Positions 1 to 12,100 of a DNA stretch of 64,000 bases are shown here, piece after piece. The stretch is taken from assembly GCA_028641055.1 (NCBI GenBank), contig CM054058.1, positions 503,395,919-503,459,918 of the forward strand, written 5' to 3'. The position numbers and the translations under genes are program-made. Origin of the DNA: Alopecurus myosuroides. Lineage: Eukaryota > Streptophyta > Magnoliopsida > Poales > Poaceae. Numbering within the stretch: position 1 is the first letter of the stretch; the number at the start of each line of letters is the position of its first letter. The notes under the pieces were generated by a model. The model was not told the DNA's origin, did not search any database, and saw only the letters and a program-made list of their open reading frames with translations.

Positions 1-295
1 TCTCCTCGTACCTGGCGAGTGCACTCTCACGCTGATTAATGAAGAAGGCGTCCCAAGTAGGGCGGTAGTCAGGATTCCAACTGGGATTCCTCCGCTGCTC
101 CGGCGTGAGCTCATGGTAGTAGTGGTTCGTGATGGCCGCCGGACGCGCCACACCTTGAGGAAGAGGAGGGACCAGCACTCCTCCGGCGCTCAGCATCCAA
201 CCGGCGGGAACGCTGTAGCCGGGCGGGCATGGGTAGTTCGAGGCGGAAAGTGCCTCCGCCTGGATGAATGTTAGAGTGGGTAAGGTAGAAGCCAT
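1..295 (-). CDS. CACTA-associated small protein, partial at window edge
   Basis: The reading frame starts at an ATG whose complement is at 293-295 and runs off the window start, giving 98 codons without a stop. The protein begins MASTLPTLTF and contains a YPCPPGYSVPAGW segment, then NHYYHELTPEQRRNPSWNP. The same frame recurs twice at 53855-54274 (139 codons, complete) and 55321-55694 (internally deleted), always just inside the CACTA left end and divergent from the TNPA-like gene. I do not know a named domain for it. Conservation of the frame across three copies suggests it was a genuine CACTA protein or first exon. The start is chosen because all three copies begin at the equivalent ATG and diverge upstream. 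Confidence 0.5.
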   Translation of the reverse strand, partial: MASTLPTLTFIQAEALSASNYPCPPGYSVPAGWMLSAGGVLVPPLPQGVARPAAITNHYYHELTPEQRRNPSWNPDYRPTWDAFFINQRESALARYEE

Positions 296-577
296 GAGAG
301 AGTGGTGAGTTTGTATGTGTTTTATGCCAATGGTGTGGCAATGCATACATATATATAGTGAGAAGAAAACATATCCCTTTAGTCCCGGCCTGTTTTACCA
401 ACCGGGACGAAATTGTTAGGGTTTCGTTTGGACCAATCAGATAGAATCACACGGATCGTGTGTTTCTTTCAAGCGCTTGTGAGTCGTTGGATCCGGGGTG
501 TGTTTCTTTCGAGCTGTTGTGAGCCGTTCGATCAGGGCTACGGTGTGTTTCTTTCAAGCGGTTGGACCCTGAAAAAG

Positions 578-1588
578 ATGGCCGAGCAATTCAAAAACTG
601 GAAGAAAAGATTGAACCTTGACTATGTTAAGAAGAACAAGACTCCAGATTTCACTCAAGGGTATGAGAAAATAAAACCCATATGGGAAGATTTCGTGAAG
701 TACAAGCTGTCAGAGAATGCACTGGAAAGGACAAAAACAAATGAGAAAACGCCGCCAAAAAGGTATATCACCATGTTATGGGGCAAGGTGGCTACAAGGG
801 TTCCAGTCCCAAGTGGGAGAATGGGAGAACGGCCTGCTTCAGCTGGGGACCACTCCCGAGCCGTTCTTGTGGGTCGAGCGGACAAGGTCATGGTTCTACA
901 GGCATGGGGGCACGTTGGACGCCGAAGGAAATGCAATCTATAACCTAAGGCATAAAGAGAGTCCTCTACCCATAGAAAGTCTGAGAACCGCAATAAAGGA
1001 CGTTAAAGAGGGGATGTTCGTGCCAGATAGAGAGAACGACGAGCTCACACGCGCCCTCGGGAATAAGGAACGAACCAACTCACCATAGTCTTCCGGTTCC
1101 ACGGGGCTACGCTGTTGTTGGGGTCGATGAAGTTGTCAACGGATTCGAGCGGGTAAAGCTTGATTTCCCTGAAGGTGAAGACGAAGAGTTGACTGAACTC
1201 GGAGAAGCCAAGAACTTGACCGTTCTATGGCTAAAGGAATGCATTGTACTCCCAAATCAGACGGCAAAGCCATCGAATCCTCGCCATTCTCCAGCGCAAA
1301 AGTCTCCAGCGCGGTCGTCTTTGCCATGCATGCCGTCTCCGGCGCGGTCGCCTACGCCGTGCACGTCTCCAGCGCGGTCGCCTACGCCGCCGCGTCAGCC
1401 TTCTCCACCACGGTCGCCTACGCTGCCACGTCAGTCTTCTCCGCCCACTAAGTTTCTGCCGAAACGTAAAATATCACCCAAACGTCAACGATCACCCCTC
1501 CCGAAGGTACCAAAGGAGGTACCCAAGTTACCTTACGAATATACTCCCGAGGAAAACCAGAAAATCGCAAAGGACGAATACGAGGCGT
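578..1588 (+). pseudogene. CACTA TNPA-like protein, frameshifted and truncated
   Basis: The conserved start is ATG 578 (MAEQFKNWKK). The frame reads through a WEDFVKYKLSE block to about 750, shifts by one around 750-770 (the next frame gives YHHVMGQGGYKG), shifts again into the block with FLWVERTRSWFYRHGG and ELTRALGNKE, then breaks near 1080. It resumes at about 1125 with GVDEVVNGFERVKLDFPEGEDEEL and ends in a proline/serine/arginine tail made of SPARSPTP and PPRSPTPP repeats (1270-1445). These blocks are typical of the second, non-catalytic protein of grass CACTA elements, which in En/Spm binds subterminal repeats; that role is family knowledge, not shown here. No transposase (TNPD) domain is present. 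The gene is cut by the LTR junction at 1589. Confidence 0.7.
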
Positions 1589-3003
1589 TGATGACTCCCA
1601 AGTGCAGGAGATCAATTGTAGTACCTTTCGATAAGTATTTGAGTGTCGAACCCACGAGGAGCTGAAGGTAAGATATCTATTCTCTAAATCCCTATAACCC
1701 TCTTATATGGTTGTTTATGCAAAGCAATAAGTTTGACTAAAAGGAACTAACTAATTAAAAGCAAGTGACGTGGAGTGTGGTTTGTCTAGTAACTAGTGAA
1801 GCAAGTTTAAAATGCAAGTAATCCTAAAGCAAGTTTCTAAGCAAGTTTCACAACTAGCAAGCAGCAAATATCTCAAGTATCTCAAGGGAGCAAGTGTTCT
1901 AGCAATAGGTGTTTCGTTCGTGTGGTTGTCACAATTAGTGATGCACATGTTTTAGTCTTAGTTGTTTCTTCTAGGAAGGAGCCATGAATAGGTATAGTCA
2001 AGTAAATGATCTACAACCCCTTATGATGGATCATGTGGCCAAGTAAATGACTGCACAAGATTGATTAAGACATATAGTCCCACCATAGCCTTACGTTCTA
2101 AGGTCCCCTATATATATCCCCCAATAACTTAACTTTGTGGCTCGGTCTCAGGTTACTGTCACTCCCAAGTCACCACCACTCCATTATGCTACCGGTGATC
2201 ACCTTACATGCATTCCCCAATATATCCGTGCACTCATATATTGTACATAAAGACAATCATAGAAGATAACAAACTTGTATGCAACCAATCAACGAACTAT
2301 TTCACCATTGCCAAGAACAATTCACTACTCAAACATAGACGGGGAGACACCATACATCAAGGGAATATAGTATTGCATCATACATCGTGTTTGCCAAGAG
2401 ATTACAGTGGAGAGATGGATCTGATCTTGCTGTAGATGTTGATGATGAACACGCCGGAGGGGGGTGGAGCGCTCCGGGGGTGATCCCGGCGGTGTTTCCC
2501 CCCTCCGATCTTCTCCGGCGGCAGCCTTCTGTCTCTCTGTTTCATGGTTTCGTCTCTCGGCGCCGCCTCCTACTCGAAAAGGCCAGGGGACCCTTTATAT
2601 AGTCGTTTTTAGGTCACGAGACACTCGGGAGAAGAAAGATCGACGGCATCGGAGCCACGGGGGCAAAAAGGGGGCCTCTCACCCGGCCAAGGAATCTGGC
2701 CACGTGGAGGGTCCTCTTTGCCACCTGGTTAGCCTTTTGGCCCTCTACTTTGGCCCATGGTCTTCGTCTCGAAAATTCTGAACCATGCTCTTTGGCCTTG
2801 CCCTTTTTGGAGTCCCGATGCTCCCGGAAAGTCTGAAACACTAAAAAGTACGTTTTCTGGAAAAACAGGGTTAGAACCAAAAGAAGGGGGATTGTTCAGA
2901 AAATCCCCCAAATCATTATAAAACATGAATATAAGTTGCTAATATGTTGGAAAAACATGTAATAACATGCAAAGTTCCTGTATGCATTTTACATGCATCA
3001 ACA
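1589..3003 (-). repeat. LTR 'X', 3' LTR of gypsy element H1
   Basis: On the minus strand this 1415-bp unit begins TGTTGATGCATG directly after a polypurine tract and ends in GAGTCATCA, so it has TG...CA ends. A TATA box lies at 2593-2602. Just before the end it carries the GGGTTCGACACT motif that is also found just before the end of the unrelated-looking LTR at 46327-47066. A second copy of 1426 bp sits at 56989-58414, joined to the CACTA gene at exactly the same base. Minus-strand orientation agrees with the pol genes to its right. The LTR has no coding capacity; the ORFs across 2208-2926 are not conserved in frame between the copies. Confidence 0.8.
2593..2602 (-). promoter_or_regulatory. 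TATA box of LTR X
   Basis: CTATATAAAG on the minus strand followed by a GC-rich leader; the copy-2 equivalent is at 58006-58015 and is unchanged. Confidence 0.55.
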
Positions 3004-3015
3004 TCCCCAAGCTTA
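3004..3015 (-). other. Polypurine tract of gypsy element H1
   Basis: Minus-strand TAAGCTTGGGGA abuts the TG start of LTR X, as expected of a plus-strand primer. The identical tract adjoins LTR X at 58415-58426. Confidence 0.7.
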
Positions 3016-3253
3016 ACCCATACTCGTCCTCGAGTATGAAGATGATAAAACTAACATGGACTTTGCATTTTCAAACAATCATGGAATATCAAAGAAGATT
3101 ATTCATGCTACATATAATCAAATGATTCATAATGTAGATGAGTAGCAACATACAATTCATGTTATAAGAAATATCAAATATGAAAGCAAAGATGCTTCAT
3201 TAAAGTTCACAAAGTGTATAATGAAATAAAAGCACTATGGACCAAATGCATAC
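3016..3253 (-). other. H1 post-pol region, piece 1
   Basis: AT-rich non-coding DNA between the H1 pol genes and its 3' LTR. It continues after the solo LTR at 4134-4290 and after the 9.2-kb element at 13518. Copy 2 has the same sequence unbroken from 58427, which is what proves the two insertions. No ORF or motif is visible apart from the polypurine tract. Confidence 0.7.
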
Positions 3254-4128
3254 TGTCGTGGTGGTGTCACGGCAGATGCCATAGGATGGCTAAAGTTGTG
3301 GGGACGATGGACGCTGGAGGCGCTCGGGGAGGGATCACGCGACGAGTAGCCGCGTGAAGTATGAAACAAGCACTGCAAACAACACGATCTACCCAGGTTC
3401 AGGGCCCTCGTGAGGAGGTAAAACCCCTACTCCTGCCTTTCTTTCTGTATATTAGTGTCTCACCGAGTAGCCACAGTACAAATGTTCTTGCTACCGAGTA
3501 GCCACTCTTCTCTCTACCTGAAGAACTAGGTCAAGAATGCGAATCGGTCCTCTAATCTCGCATCGTCCCTCGCGTAGGAGGGGGCAGGGCACCTTATATA
3601 CTTGGTGCCCAGCCGGATACAGCCAAATACGAACAGATGTCAACATAGTGTGCACACCGTCCTTCTTCCGAGCTCCCGCTGACAACTTTGGCTTCTAAGT
3701 TTGTCCTGGTGCGGAAAGTCGTCGGGCAAAACCAAGTAACCGATCTGTTATCACTGCTGTGAACACAGAGTAGGTCCCCCCTATCCTGCGACGCCTTGCT
3801 GACACATTGTCGCTGTCAGGCACGCCGTCCTCAGATGAACAGTGCCGTGAACAGTGCCAATGTACGGACCCGGGATACGCGGGATCCTATGTCAGAACGG
3901 CTCCTTTGACTTCTGGCCCGAGTAGGATCCCGCCATTTCTACTCGGGCCAACTCTTCTACTCGGAGGAACATAACTTTCTTGATTCGTCCTTCTGGTCAT
4001 CTATGCGTAGGACCGAGTAGCAGTCGACCGGGTAGCAAGTACCGGGTAGCCGGCTACTCGGCCAAACGTCCCTTCTGATCTTGCCCTTAGCACTTGCCTT
4101 TACCCTACTCGAGGGAAACCCCCCGACA
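3254..4128 (-). mobile_element. Solo LTR (gypsy, Tat-like ends), TSD catac
   Basis: This 875-bp unit starts TGTCGTGGTGG and ends CCCCCGACA. It is flanked by a perfect 5-bp duplication, catac, at 3249-3253 and 4129-4133; copy 2 (58641-58680) has one catac and no insert. No internal domain or second LTR is present, so it is a solo LTR left by LTR-LTR recombination. The plus-strand start shares the pattern TGTCGTGG...TCACGGCAGA with the LTR of element A, and the only TATA-like site (GTATATAAGG, minus strand, 3592-3601) points the same way as A, so a Tat-lineage origin on the minus strand is inferred. Confidence 0.85.
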
Positions 4129-4133
4129 CATAC

Positions 4134-4290
4134 ACAAAATGAAAAATAAAATCCTATATTGGTCAAAGAATAGCATAATGGAGAATAGAAAATATGGTGG
4201 ACACTTTGGAGAAAATTAAGTAGAGGTAAAACATGATCAAGTATTATTTAGCCTCTAAATTATTCAACTAAAATTACTAATTGAAATGTG
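4134..4290 (-). other. H1 post-pol region, piece 2
   Basis: 157 bp of H1 between the solo LTR and the 9.2-kb element; nothing codes. It ends with the TSD copy atgtg at 4286-4290. Confidence 0.75.
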
Positions 4291-7200
4291 TGTGACGTCC
4301 CGAGATCGGGCACTATGCAGATTTCAGCATTCCCGCCAAATCCGCATAATAACCGATTCCAGGTTGCCACTTATGATACAGTTCACGAATATTCCACAAT
4401 TACAACAGAAACAGATAGATACCAGATGACTCAAACTGGTCAAGGATACAACTGGTACAAATACAAAGATCCAAATAACAGCGCAAGGAACAACGTAGTG
4501 TCCGGCTACGGACAAGATACAAATTGGACTAAGAGTCCTGAAGATAACCGAGAGCGTCCAATCCCTGCCCAGGCCAAGCCGGAGGGATTCCCAAGCTAAC
4601 GTCGTCAGACTTCAAACCTGTTGACTGCAATATTGAATATGCAGCCACGAAAGAGATTCGTGGGTCAGTACGGTTAAGTACTGGCAAGTGGATAACCCAT
4701 ACTCACAAGATACCGGCGTAACCAGTCATCACAAGATACAAATACTTTGGGATCAACGGAAAGGAAGGGATTATTGCAAATAAGCGGCAGCGGGCTGCAC
4801 TAACCAACTACAGAAACTCACTACAACATCCGGCTAAAAGAGGGGGGATAAGATAGCGTATCGGAACCAACTACAACTACTCACCAAACAATACCCATCC
4901 AATGTCACCCCCTACTAAGGAAGCAACCCAAGGATAACTCACACTGTTGATTAAGGTGAAGATCAGGTTATTGTGTCAATATGCCTATTACTAGTCAAGT
5001 TATTATTGATTAGGTGTAAGTTGTCTGAGTACTTGTTAGCCAGTACTTTCACCAAGTAATCCATAACCGCGGAAAACACGGCTTCTCGAGAAGATTTATC
5101 CCTGCAGGGTGTGCTCCAGTACCCGTACACACTCAAGCCACCAACTAAAACTCAGGTTGGCTTGACACGACCCAAACCATCTCTACAACCCATCCTAGGA
5201 GCCACGGAGCTATAAGGTCCCAGCCACGCAGCCGAATACTCAGCGCAGGTGTGCAAAACTCCCGCAGGACACAACACCCCGGCACTACAGGCCTCGCCCT
5301 ATATGCATCACCATCATCATACCATCACCAGTAACCATGGGGGATCCACCCATTATGCAAAGGAGCAAATGGAACACCCGAACTAAGTGTGGCTCTTCGG
5401 ACAAGCTGCAGATCAGGTCTAAGTCGAGGGGGGTCCCATACTACCACCCGGATGCGGTGAGCACGCTCATCATGGATCAGTAGACAAGACTCTTTTCCTA
5501 GTTTCGACACTAGCAGGCTTCAAAACCCTAACCCGGGCCTCCTGCCGGTGCCTTACCATCAAATTATTATTACCCAAAACATTAACAGTTTGTTGATTGA
5601 ATTGAAACCCAACTATCAACTAAACAGGTGATACGTCAAAGGATAACAAGACTCGAGCACAAACAACACTAAGCATGCAACTACGACACGAGGGCCAACA
5701 GGGTAAACAAGCAACAGGTAATAGGAAGTGGAAGGAAAGGCTATATCATAGCTGCAAGGTAAACATATAATAGGATCGAGACACAAGCATCGTATCAACA
5801 GGCTAGAATAAGAACAACGGAAAGCATCGGTAACAAGTGATGAAAGGCAGCCATTTGGCAGCAAGTGAGTATACTTGCCTGAGATCCAGCAAGTAGAGGT
5901 ACATCCACAGAACTTGTCGTTGCTCACATCATCTCAACGTCCTATCCGGGAAGAAGCAACGAACCTCGAACAAACACCGGATGCAACAATTACTACTACG
6001 GTAAAAGATCCAGCATGATCCTATTTTATATGCATGACATGGCAAGATGCAACGGAGAGGAAACAACTTAAGCAATTTAATCGGAACCGGAGTCCGGAGA
6101 AATAGGAATTGGTTCAAGTTGTTTAGCTAACCATCAAGTTAAATGTTGTTTAGCATGGAAAACAATAAAGTAGATGAGTTAGGCAATTTAAATGGAATGG
6201 GGCAACAGTTGAAATTAATTAGCCCACACATTCCATATGTTGTCATATAGATGAACATGCATAACGAAAGCTAAAATGCACAAGGCAAGATGCAAACAGG
6301 AATATGAATGGCATGAACATGTTAATGACATGAAACTGATTGGAAAACATACTTTATTGGTTGGGAAACAATTTCAAATGAATTTAGTTGAGCACATTAC
6401 CAAATTTAAATGCATTAAATAAGAGGTGAAACAATTATTCAATTTAGATGTTGCAACCCAGAAAACAAAGTTGATATTCAAGTGTGGCATTTGATTTTGG
6501 ATGAAAAACATGTTTTGAGTATTTAATTTGGAGCAACCCTTTGAAAGTTATTAATTATGCCATTTAGTTTGTCATTTTTAGGGATTATTAAATAACATTA
6601 ATTTTAATTGCCCAATTTGCAAAACAAAGTTGATAAACAGAAAGGTGGTTTCATTTTGAGTGGAAAACATATTTTGTTTGTTGAAATTGGAATTTAATTG
6701 AGCAAGTTATGAATTTTGCAATTTAAAAGATTTAATTAAAGCATTGAATTATTCCACCAATTTTAATTAGGAAAAATAGTGAACAAATTGCATTGAAAAG
6801 GTTGAAACATGTAGCAAATGTTTCACTGAACATTTTGAGCTATCAAACATAATTTTTGGGTTATTATTGAATTTATTATGCCATTTTCCATAAATAGTTT
6901 TATTCTGCCCTTTTTAGTAAACAGAGGAAAACATGTTCAAAATTAATTCAATTGTGCCCAAATAAAATACCAATGTGTAGAGTTTGTTAAGACAAATTTT
7001 TAGAGCCCAAGTTTGCTTAAATTGGATGAGTAGAACTAAAGTTATGAAATTCCAAAGTTTCCAATTTTTATTGCATTTTCAGTAATTAATTATTTAGTGC
7101 CAAAATTGTTACAGAAATATATTGCAAACTTGGCATTAATAGAAAGAGCACAGAATTATGAAGCCACAGGATTTTGAATCATCCAAATTGGAGCAGTATT

Positions 7201-8658
7201 TAATTTTATATGGATTTTAGAGTTATTTGATCAGATCTCTGTTTCTGAAATTTCGGGCAGAAAAGAAAAAAAAGACAGGAAATAAAAGGGGTGGGGGCTT
7301 GGGGGATCGAACCCAGGACCTGGGGAGCGCGCACAAGGGGGTTAACCAGTAGGGTGGAGCTTGGAGTTGTGATAGGAGAGGCATCTGTGGGGGGTTATGG
7401 TTCAGAAACTGCACCGAAACCAATTGGGAAAATAAACAGAAAAGGTGGGGCTTTGGGGACTCGATCCTGGGATCGCTGGGCTCGCTGCGCTTCTGCTGCG
7501 CGCTCCCTACCAGTTGGGCTGCTGCGCTGATGCGATGGATACGGGGCGATTTGGTTTTTGAGTACAACTAAACGGTATTAACTGAAACTGTAACGAACAC
7601 ACGATTTGTTCTTCTCTGTGACGAAACAGAGCAACGAACCTGACCATGGCCGGAAGGAAATCGAGGTGCAAACGGAAGGGAAACGAGCGGGTGAGTGGCA
7701 GAATGGAAAGAGGACCTTACCCTCGTCGCAGGGGTGGCCGCGGCTCGGCCGGGGGGTGGCGGAGACGGCGGCGGCGTGCTCCGGCGGCCGGCGGCCGGAG
7801 GCAGCAGAGAAGGGCAGCGCCCTCCTCGATGGCGGCGGAGAGGGGAGATAGGAGGGAGGCGGATGCGTGCGGCTAGGGTTAGGATTTCTCCACGGGTTGG
7901 GGATAGATATAGGAGGGGGGAAGAATCGGGTGGAGGAGATGGGGCAGCAGGTCGCTGTCCACCATGGCTGACGACACCAACGATCGTACGGAGGTAGGGG
8001 AGACAGGTAGCGGGCTGTGCCTGGTGGGCTGGGCCTGCCTCCCCCTAGCTCACCCTTCCCTTTATTTTTTCTTCTCTTTTTTTGTGCTTGCAAGAAAAGA
8101 AAAAGGAGAGAAAGAATAGAGATTTGGTTTAATTGTTATGAATAATTTTTTTAGTAATTTGCAAAACAGCAAATTCAAAGCCATTGTGACCTTTGAGTCC
8201 AAAATATTTGAAATATTACTTTGAGCTTTAAATTGCCATTTGCATTCCCATTGTTTTTCATAAGGAGTTGATTTTTTTTTTAACCAATTTTATTCAATGA
8301 CTTCAACAATTTTGAAACCATTTGTTGAAGTTAATTGTTTGCAAAATTTTAATGTTTCTAACCACAATTTGATCATGTCAAATATGATTGAAATGATTTG
8401 AAATTTAAGTTGAATTGGAAATTTACCATTAGGGTTTTCAACAAGAGAGAAAAGATTATTAACAAGCAATTTGATCAAAACAACTTAAAATATTGAAAAA
8501 CAATTGAATTGTTTTAGTTTGCAATTTTGGTCAATGTGGGAAAGTTTAATTTGGTTTGAATCTTTGATTTGTTTTGAAATCATGATGCAATGCATATGAT
8601 GCATGTGATGCAATGCAACAACCAACTTTCTATCTAGGGTAACACCCCAGGTGTTACA
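4291..8658 (-). repeat. 3' LTR of the LARD-like element
   Basis: 4368 bp, TGTGACGTCC...GGTGTTACA on the plus strand. It contains in plus-strand order a moderately GC block (4291-6100), a 1.1-kb AT-rich tract (6120-7250), tRNA-like motifs (7303-7519), a GC-rich block (7570-8050) that has the look of a 5' leader when read on the minus strand, and a second AT-rich tract. Proline-rich ORFs such as 7578-8093 fall in the GC-rich block and are compositional. A (cat)n microsatellite at about 5308 differs in length from the other LTR. Confidence 0.9.
7303..7519 (-). other. Two tRNA-like A/B-box motifs inside the LTR
   Basis: Minus-strand reading shows AGCCCAACTGG (within 7503-7519), which fits the tRNA A-box consensus RGCNNARYNGG, followed about 35 bases on by GGATCGAGTCC (7457-7467), one mismatch from the B-box GGTTCGANTCC. 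Further on comes a weaker A-box with TACTGG (about 7345-7350) and GGTTCGATCCC (7303-7313), again one mismatch from a B-box. The same motifs are in the other LTR (12156-12166 and 12310-12320). This resembles tRNA-derived or SINE-like sequence captured by the LTR; the stems needed for a real tRNA are not apparent. Confidence 0.45.
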
Positions 8659-9136
8659 GACGACACCACTAACAAGGGATTGCGCCCTCGCAATCCACCT
8701 GCTAACCCGGGAGGGGAAAGAAGTTCGACTATCGATTCTTCATGCTTCCAGCTGATCTCCTCGACACCACTAACAAGGGGTTCTTGCTCGGAGTGACGAC
8801 GACGTTTTTCCACCAGGAATCTTCCGATGATCGAACCTATTAGGTTAAAGGCTCAGAAAACGTCCACCCACGTAGGATCCTAACACTTTGAAAGGTTGAG
8901 TACGAGAGTAGACTCCAAAACAAATGAGATAGCAGGAGAAATGGAATAGAGATAAGGAGAAAACAAGAATCCTATTGAGATGTTTTTCCAAAATAGTTTA
9001 GCAGAAATAGTTTTTTGACACTCTAGAAACAACGACCGTTAGCGAGGGTATCCTACAGGCTTTGCGGACCCGTTGCTTCGATAACCATTCGTATCGAAAC
9101 AATATCGGGAATCGGAACCAAGGCTCTGATACCATT
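8659..9136 (-). other. 478-bp internal region of the LARD-like element
   Basis: Contains the primer-binding site at 9122-9134, two bases from the LTR, and no ORF of note. A phrase of the form cgacaccactaacaaggg occurs twice (about 8661 and 8762). The bases next to the 3' LTR on the minus strand are not purine-rich, so a normal polypurine tract is absent or unrecognised; a purine run on the wrong strand lies at about 8710-8724. Confidence 0.85.
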
Positions 9137-12100
9137 TGTGACGCCCCGAGATCGGGCACTATGCAGATTTCAGCATTCCCGCCAAATCCGCATAATAACC
9201 GATTCCAGGTTACCACTTATGATAACATTACAACAGTTCACGAATATTCCACAATTACAACAGAAACAGATAGATACCAGATGACTCAAACTGGTCAAGG
9301 ATACAACTGGTACAAATACAAAGATCCAAATAACAGCGCAAGGAACAACGTAGTGTTCGGCTACGGACAAGATACAAATTGGACTAAGAGTCTTGAAGAT
9401 AACCGAGAGCGTCCAATCCCTGCCCAGGCCAAGCCGGAGGGATTCCCAAGCTAACGTCGTCAGACTTCAAACCTGTTGACTGCAATATTGAATATGCAGC
9501 CACGAAAGAGATTCGTGGGTCAGTACGGTTAAGTACTGGCAAGTGGATAACCCATACTCACAAGATACCGGCGTAACCAGGTCATCACAAGATACAAATA
9601 CTTTGGGATCAACGGAAAGGAAGGGATTATTGCAAATAAGCGGCAGCGGGCTGCACTAACCAACTACAGAAACTCACTACAACATCCGGCTAAAAGAGGG
9701 GGGATAAGATAGCGTATCGGAACCAACTACAACTACTCACCAAACAATACCCATCCAATGTCACCCCCTTCTAAGGAAGCAACCCAAGGATAACTCACAC
9801 TGTTGATTAAGGTGAAGTTCAGGTTATTGTGACAATATGCCTATTACTAGTCAAGTTATTATTGATTAGGTGTAAGTTGTCTGAGTACTTGTTAGCCAGT
9901 ACTTTCACCAAGTAATCCATAACCGCGGAAAACACGGCTTCTCGAGAAGATTTATCCCTGCAGGGTGTGCTCCAGTACCCGTACACACTCAAGCCACCAA
10001 CTAAAACTCAGGTTGGCTTGACACGACCCAAACCATCTCTACAACCCATCCTCGGAGCCACGGAGCTATAAGGTCCCAGCCACGCAGCCGAATACTCAGC
10101 GCAGGTGTGCAAAACTCCCGCAGGACACAACACCCCGGCACTACAGGCCTCGCCCTATATGCATCATCATCATCATCATCAGTAACCATGGGGGATCCAC
10201 CCATTATGCAAAGGAGCAAATGGAACACCCGAACTAAGTGTGGCTCTTCGGACAAGCTGCAGATCAGGTCTAAGTCGAGGGGGGTCCCATACTACCACCC
10301 GGATGCGGTGAGCACGCACATCATGGATCAGTAGACAAGACTCTTTTCCTAGTTTCGACACTAGCAGGCTTCAAAACCCTAACCCGGGCCTCCCGCCGGT
10401 GCCTTAACATCAAATTATTATTACCCAAAACATTAACAAGTTGTTGATTGAATTGAAACCCAACTATCAACTAAACAGGTGATAAGTAAAAGGACAGCAA
10501 GACTTGAGCGCAAACAACACTAAGCATGCAACTACGACACGAGGGCCAACAAGGTAAACAAGCAACAGTTAATAGGAAGTGGAAGGAAAAGGCTATATCA
10601 TGGCTGCAAGGTAAACATATAATAGGATCGAGACACAAGCATCGTATACATAGGCTAGAATAAGAACAACGGAAAGAATCGGTAACAAGTGATGAAAGGC
10701 AGCCATGTGGCAGCAAGTGAGTATACTTGCCTGAGATCCAGCAAGTAGAGGTACATCCACAGAACTTGTCGTTGCTCACATCATCTCAACGTCCTATCCG
10801 GGAAGAAGCAACGAACCTCGAACAAACACCGGATGCAACAATTACTACTACGGTAAAAGATCCAGCATGATCCTATTTTATATGCATGACATGGCAAGAT
10901 GCAACGGAGAGGAAACAACTTAAGCAATTTAATCGGAACCGGAGTCCGGAGAAATAGGAATTGGTTCAAGTTGTTTAGCTAACCATCAAGTTAAATGTTG
11001 TTTAGCATGGAAAACAATAAAGTAGATGAGTTAGGCAATTTAAATGGAATGGGGCAACAGTTGAAATTAATTAGCCCACACATTCCATATGTTGTCATAT
11101 AGATGAACATGCATAACGAAAGCTAAAATGCACAAGGCAAGATGCATACAGGAATATGAATGGCATGAACATGTTAATGACATGAAACTGATTGGAAAAC
11201 ATACTTTATTGGTTGGGAAACAATTTCAAATGAATTTAGTTGAGCACATTACCAAATTTAAATGCATTAAATAAGAGGTGAAACAATTATTCAATTTAGA
11301 TGTTGCAACCCAGAAAACAAAGTTGATATTCAAGTGTGGCATTTGATTTTGGATGAAAAACATGTTTTGAGTATTTAATTTGGAGCAACCCTTTGAAAGT
11401 TATTAATTATGCCATTTAGTTTGTCATTTTTAGGGATTATTAAATAACATTAATTTTAATTGCCCAATTTGCAAAACAAAGTTGATAAACAGAAAGGTGG
11501 TTTCATTTTGAGTGGAAAACATATTTTGTTTGTTGAAATTGGAATTTAATTGAGCAAGTTATGAATTTTGCAATTTAAAAGATTTAATTAAAGCATTGAA
11601 TTATTCCACCAATTTTAATTAGGAAAAAATAGTGAACAAATTGCATTGAAAAGGTTGAAACATGTAGCAAATGTTTCACTGAACATTTTGAGCTATCAAA
11701 CATAATTTTTGGGTTATTATTGAATTTATTATGCCATTTTCCATAAATAGTTTTATTCTGCCCTTTTTAGTAAACAGAGGAAAACATGTTCAAAATTAAT
11801 TCAATTGTGCCCAAATAAAATACCAATGTGTAGAGTTTGTTAAGACAAATTTTTAGAGCCCAAGTTTGCTTAAATTGGATGAGTAGAACTAAAGTTATGA
11901 AATTCCAAAGTTTCCAATTTTTATTGCATTTTCAGTAATTAATTATTTAGTGCCAAAATTGTTACAGAAATATATTGCAAACTTGACATTAATAGAAAGA
12001 GCACAGAATTATGAAGCCACAGGATTTTGAATCATCCAAATTGGAGCAGTATTTAATTTTATATGGATTTTAGAGTTATTTGATCAGATCTCTGTTTCTG

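Larger units (their letters stand above)
1..1588 (+). mobile_element. CACTA transposon, internal fragment (copy 1)
   Basis: This is the inner part of a CACTA (En/Spm-type) transposon; its left terminus lies before the window. The assignment comes from its second copy at 55034-56988, which keeps a CACTAGTGG terminus and subterminal GGTCCCGGTT repeats upstream of the same genes. It holds a small ORF on the minus strand and a TNPA-like gene on the plus strand, divergently arranged around roughly 300-570. The right side stops at 1588, where an LTR end (tgatgactcc, the reverse of a GTCATCA end) begins in the middle of the reading frame, so a gypsy element inserted into or recombined with the CACTA gene. 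The right CACTA terminus is not in the window. Confidence 0.8.

Noticed and set aside
5308..5330. (cat)n microsatellite difference between the two LTRs of the LARD-like element as evidence of age
   Set aside because: Slippage changes such tracts too fast to be informative; only point differences were used.
7303..7519. Functional tRNA gene
   Set aside because: Only box motifs are visible; I could not draw acceptor, D and anticodon stems, so I report tRNA-like motifs rather than a tRNA.
7578..8093. Proline/serine-rich ORF of 171 codons on the minus strand (and 12431-13141, 236 codons)
   Set aside because: It lies in the GC-rich leader block of the LARD-like LTR. The two LTR copies differ in frame length because of an indel, and the composition (Pro/Arg/Ser) is what C-rich DNA gives by chance.
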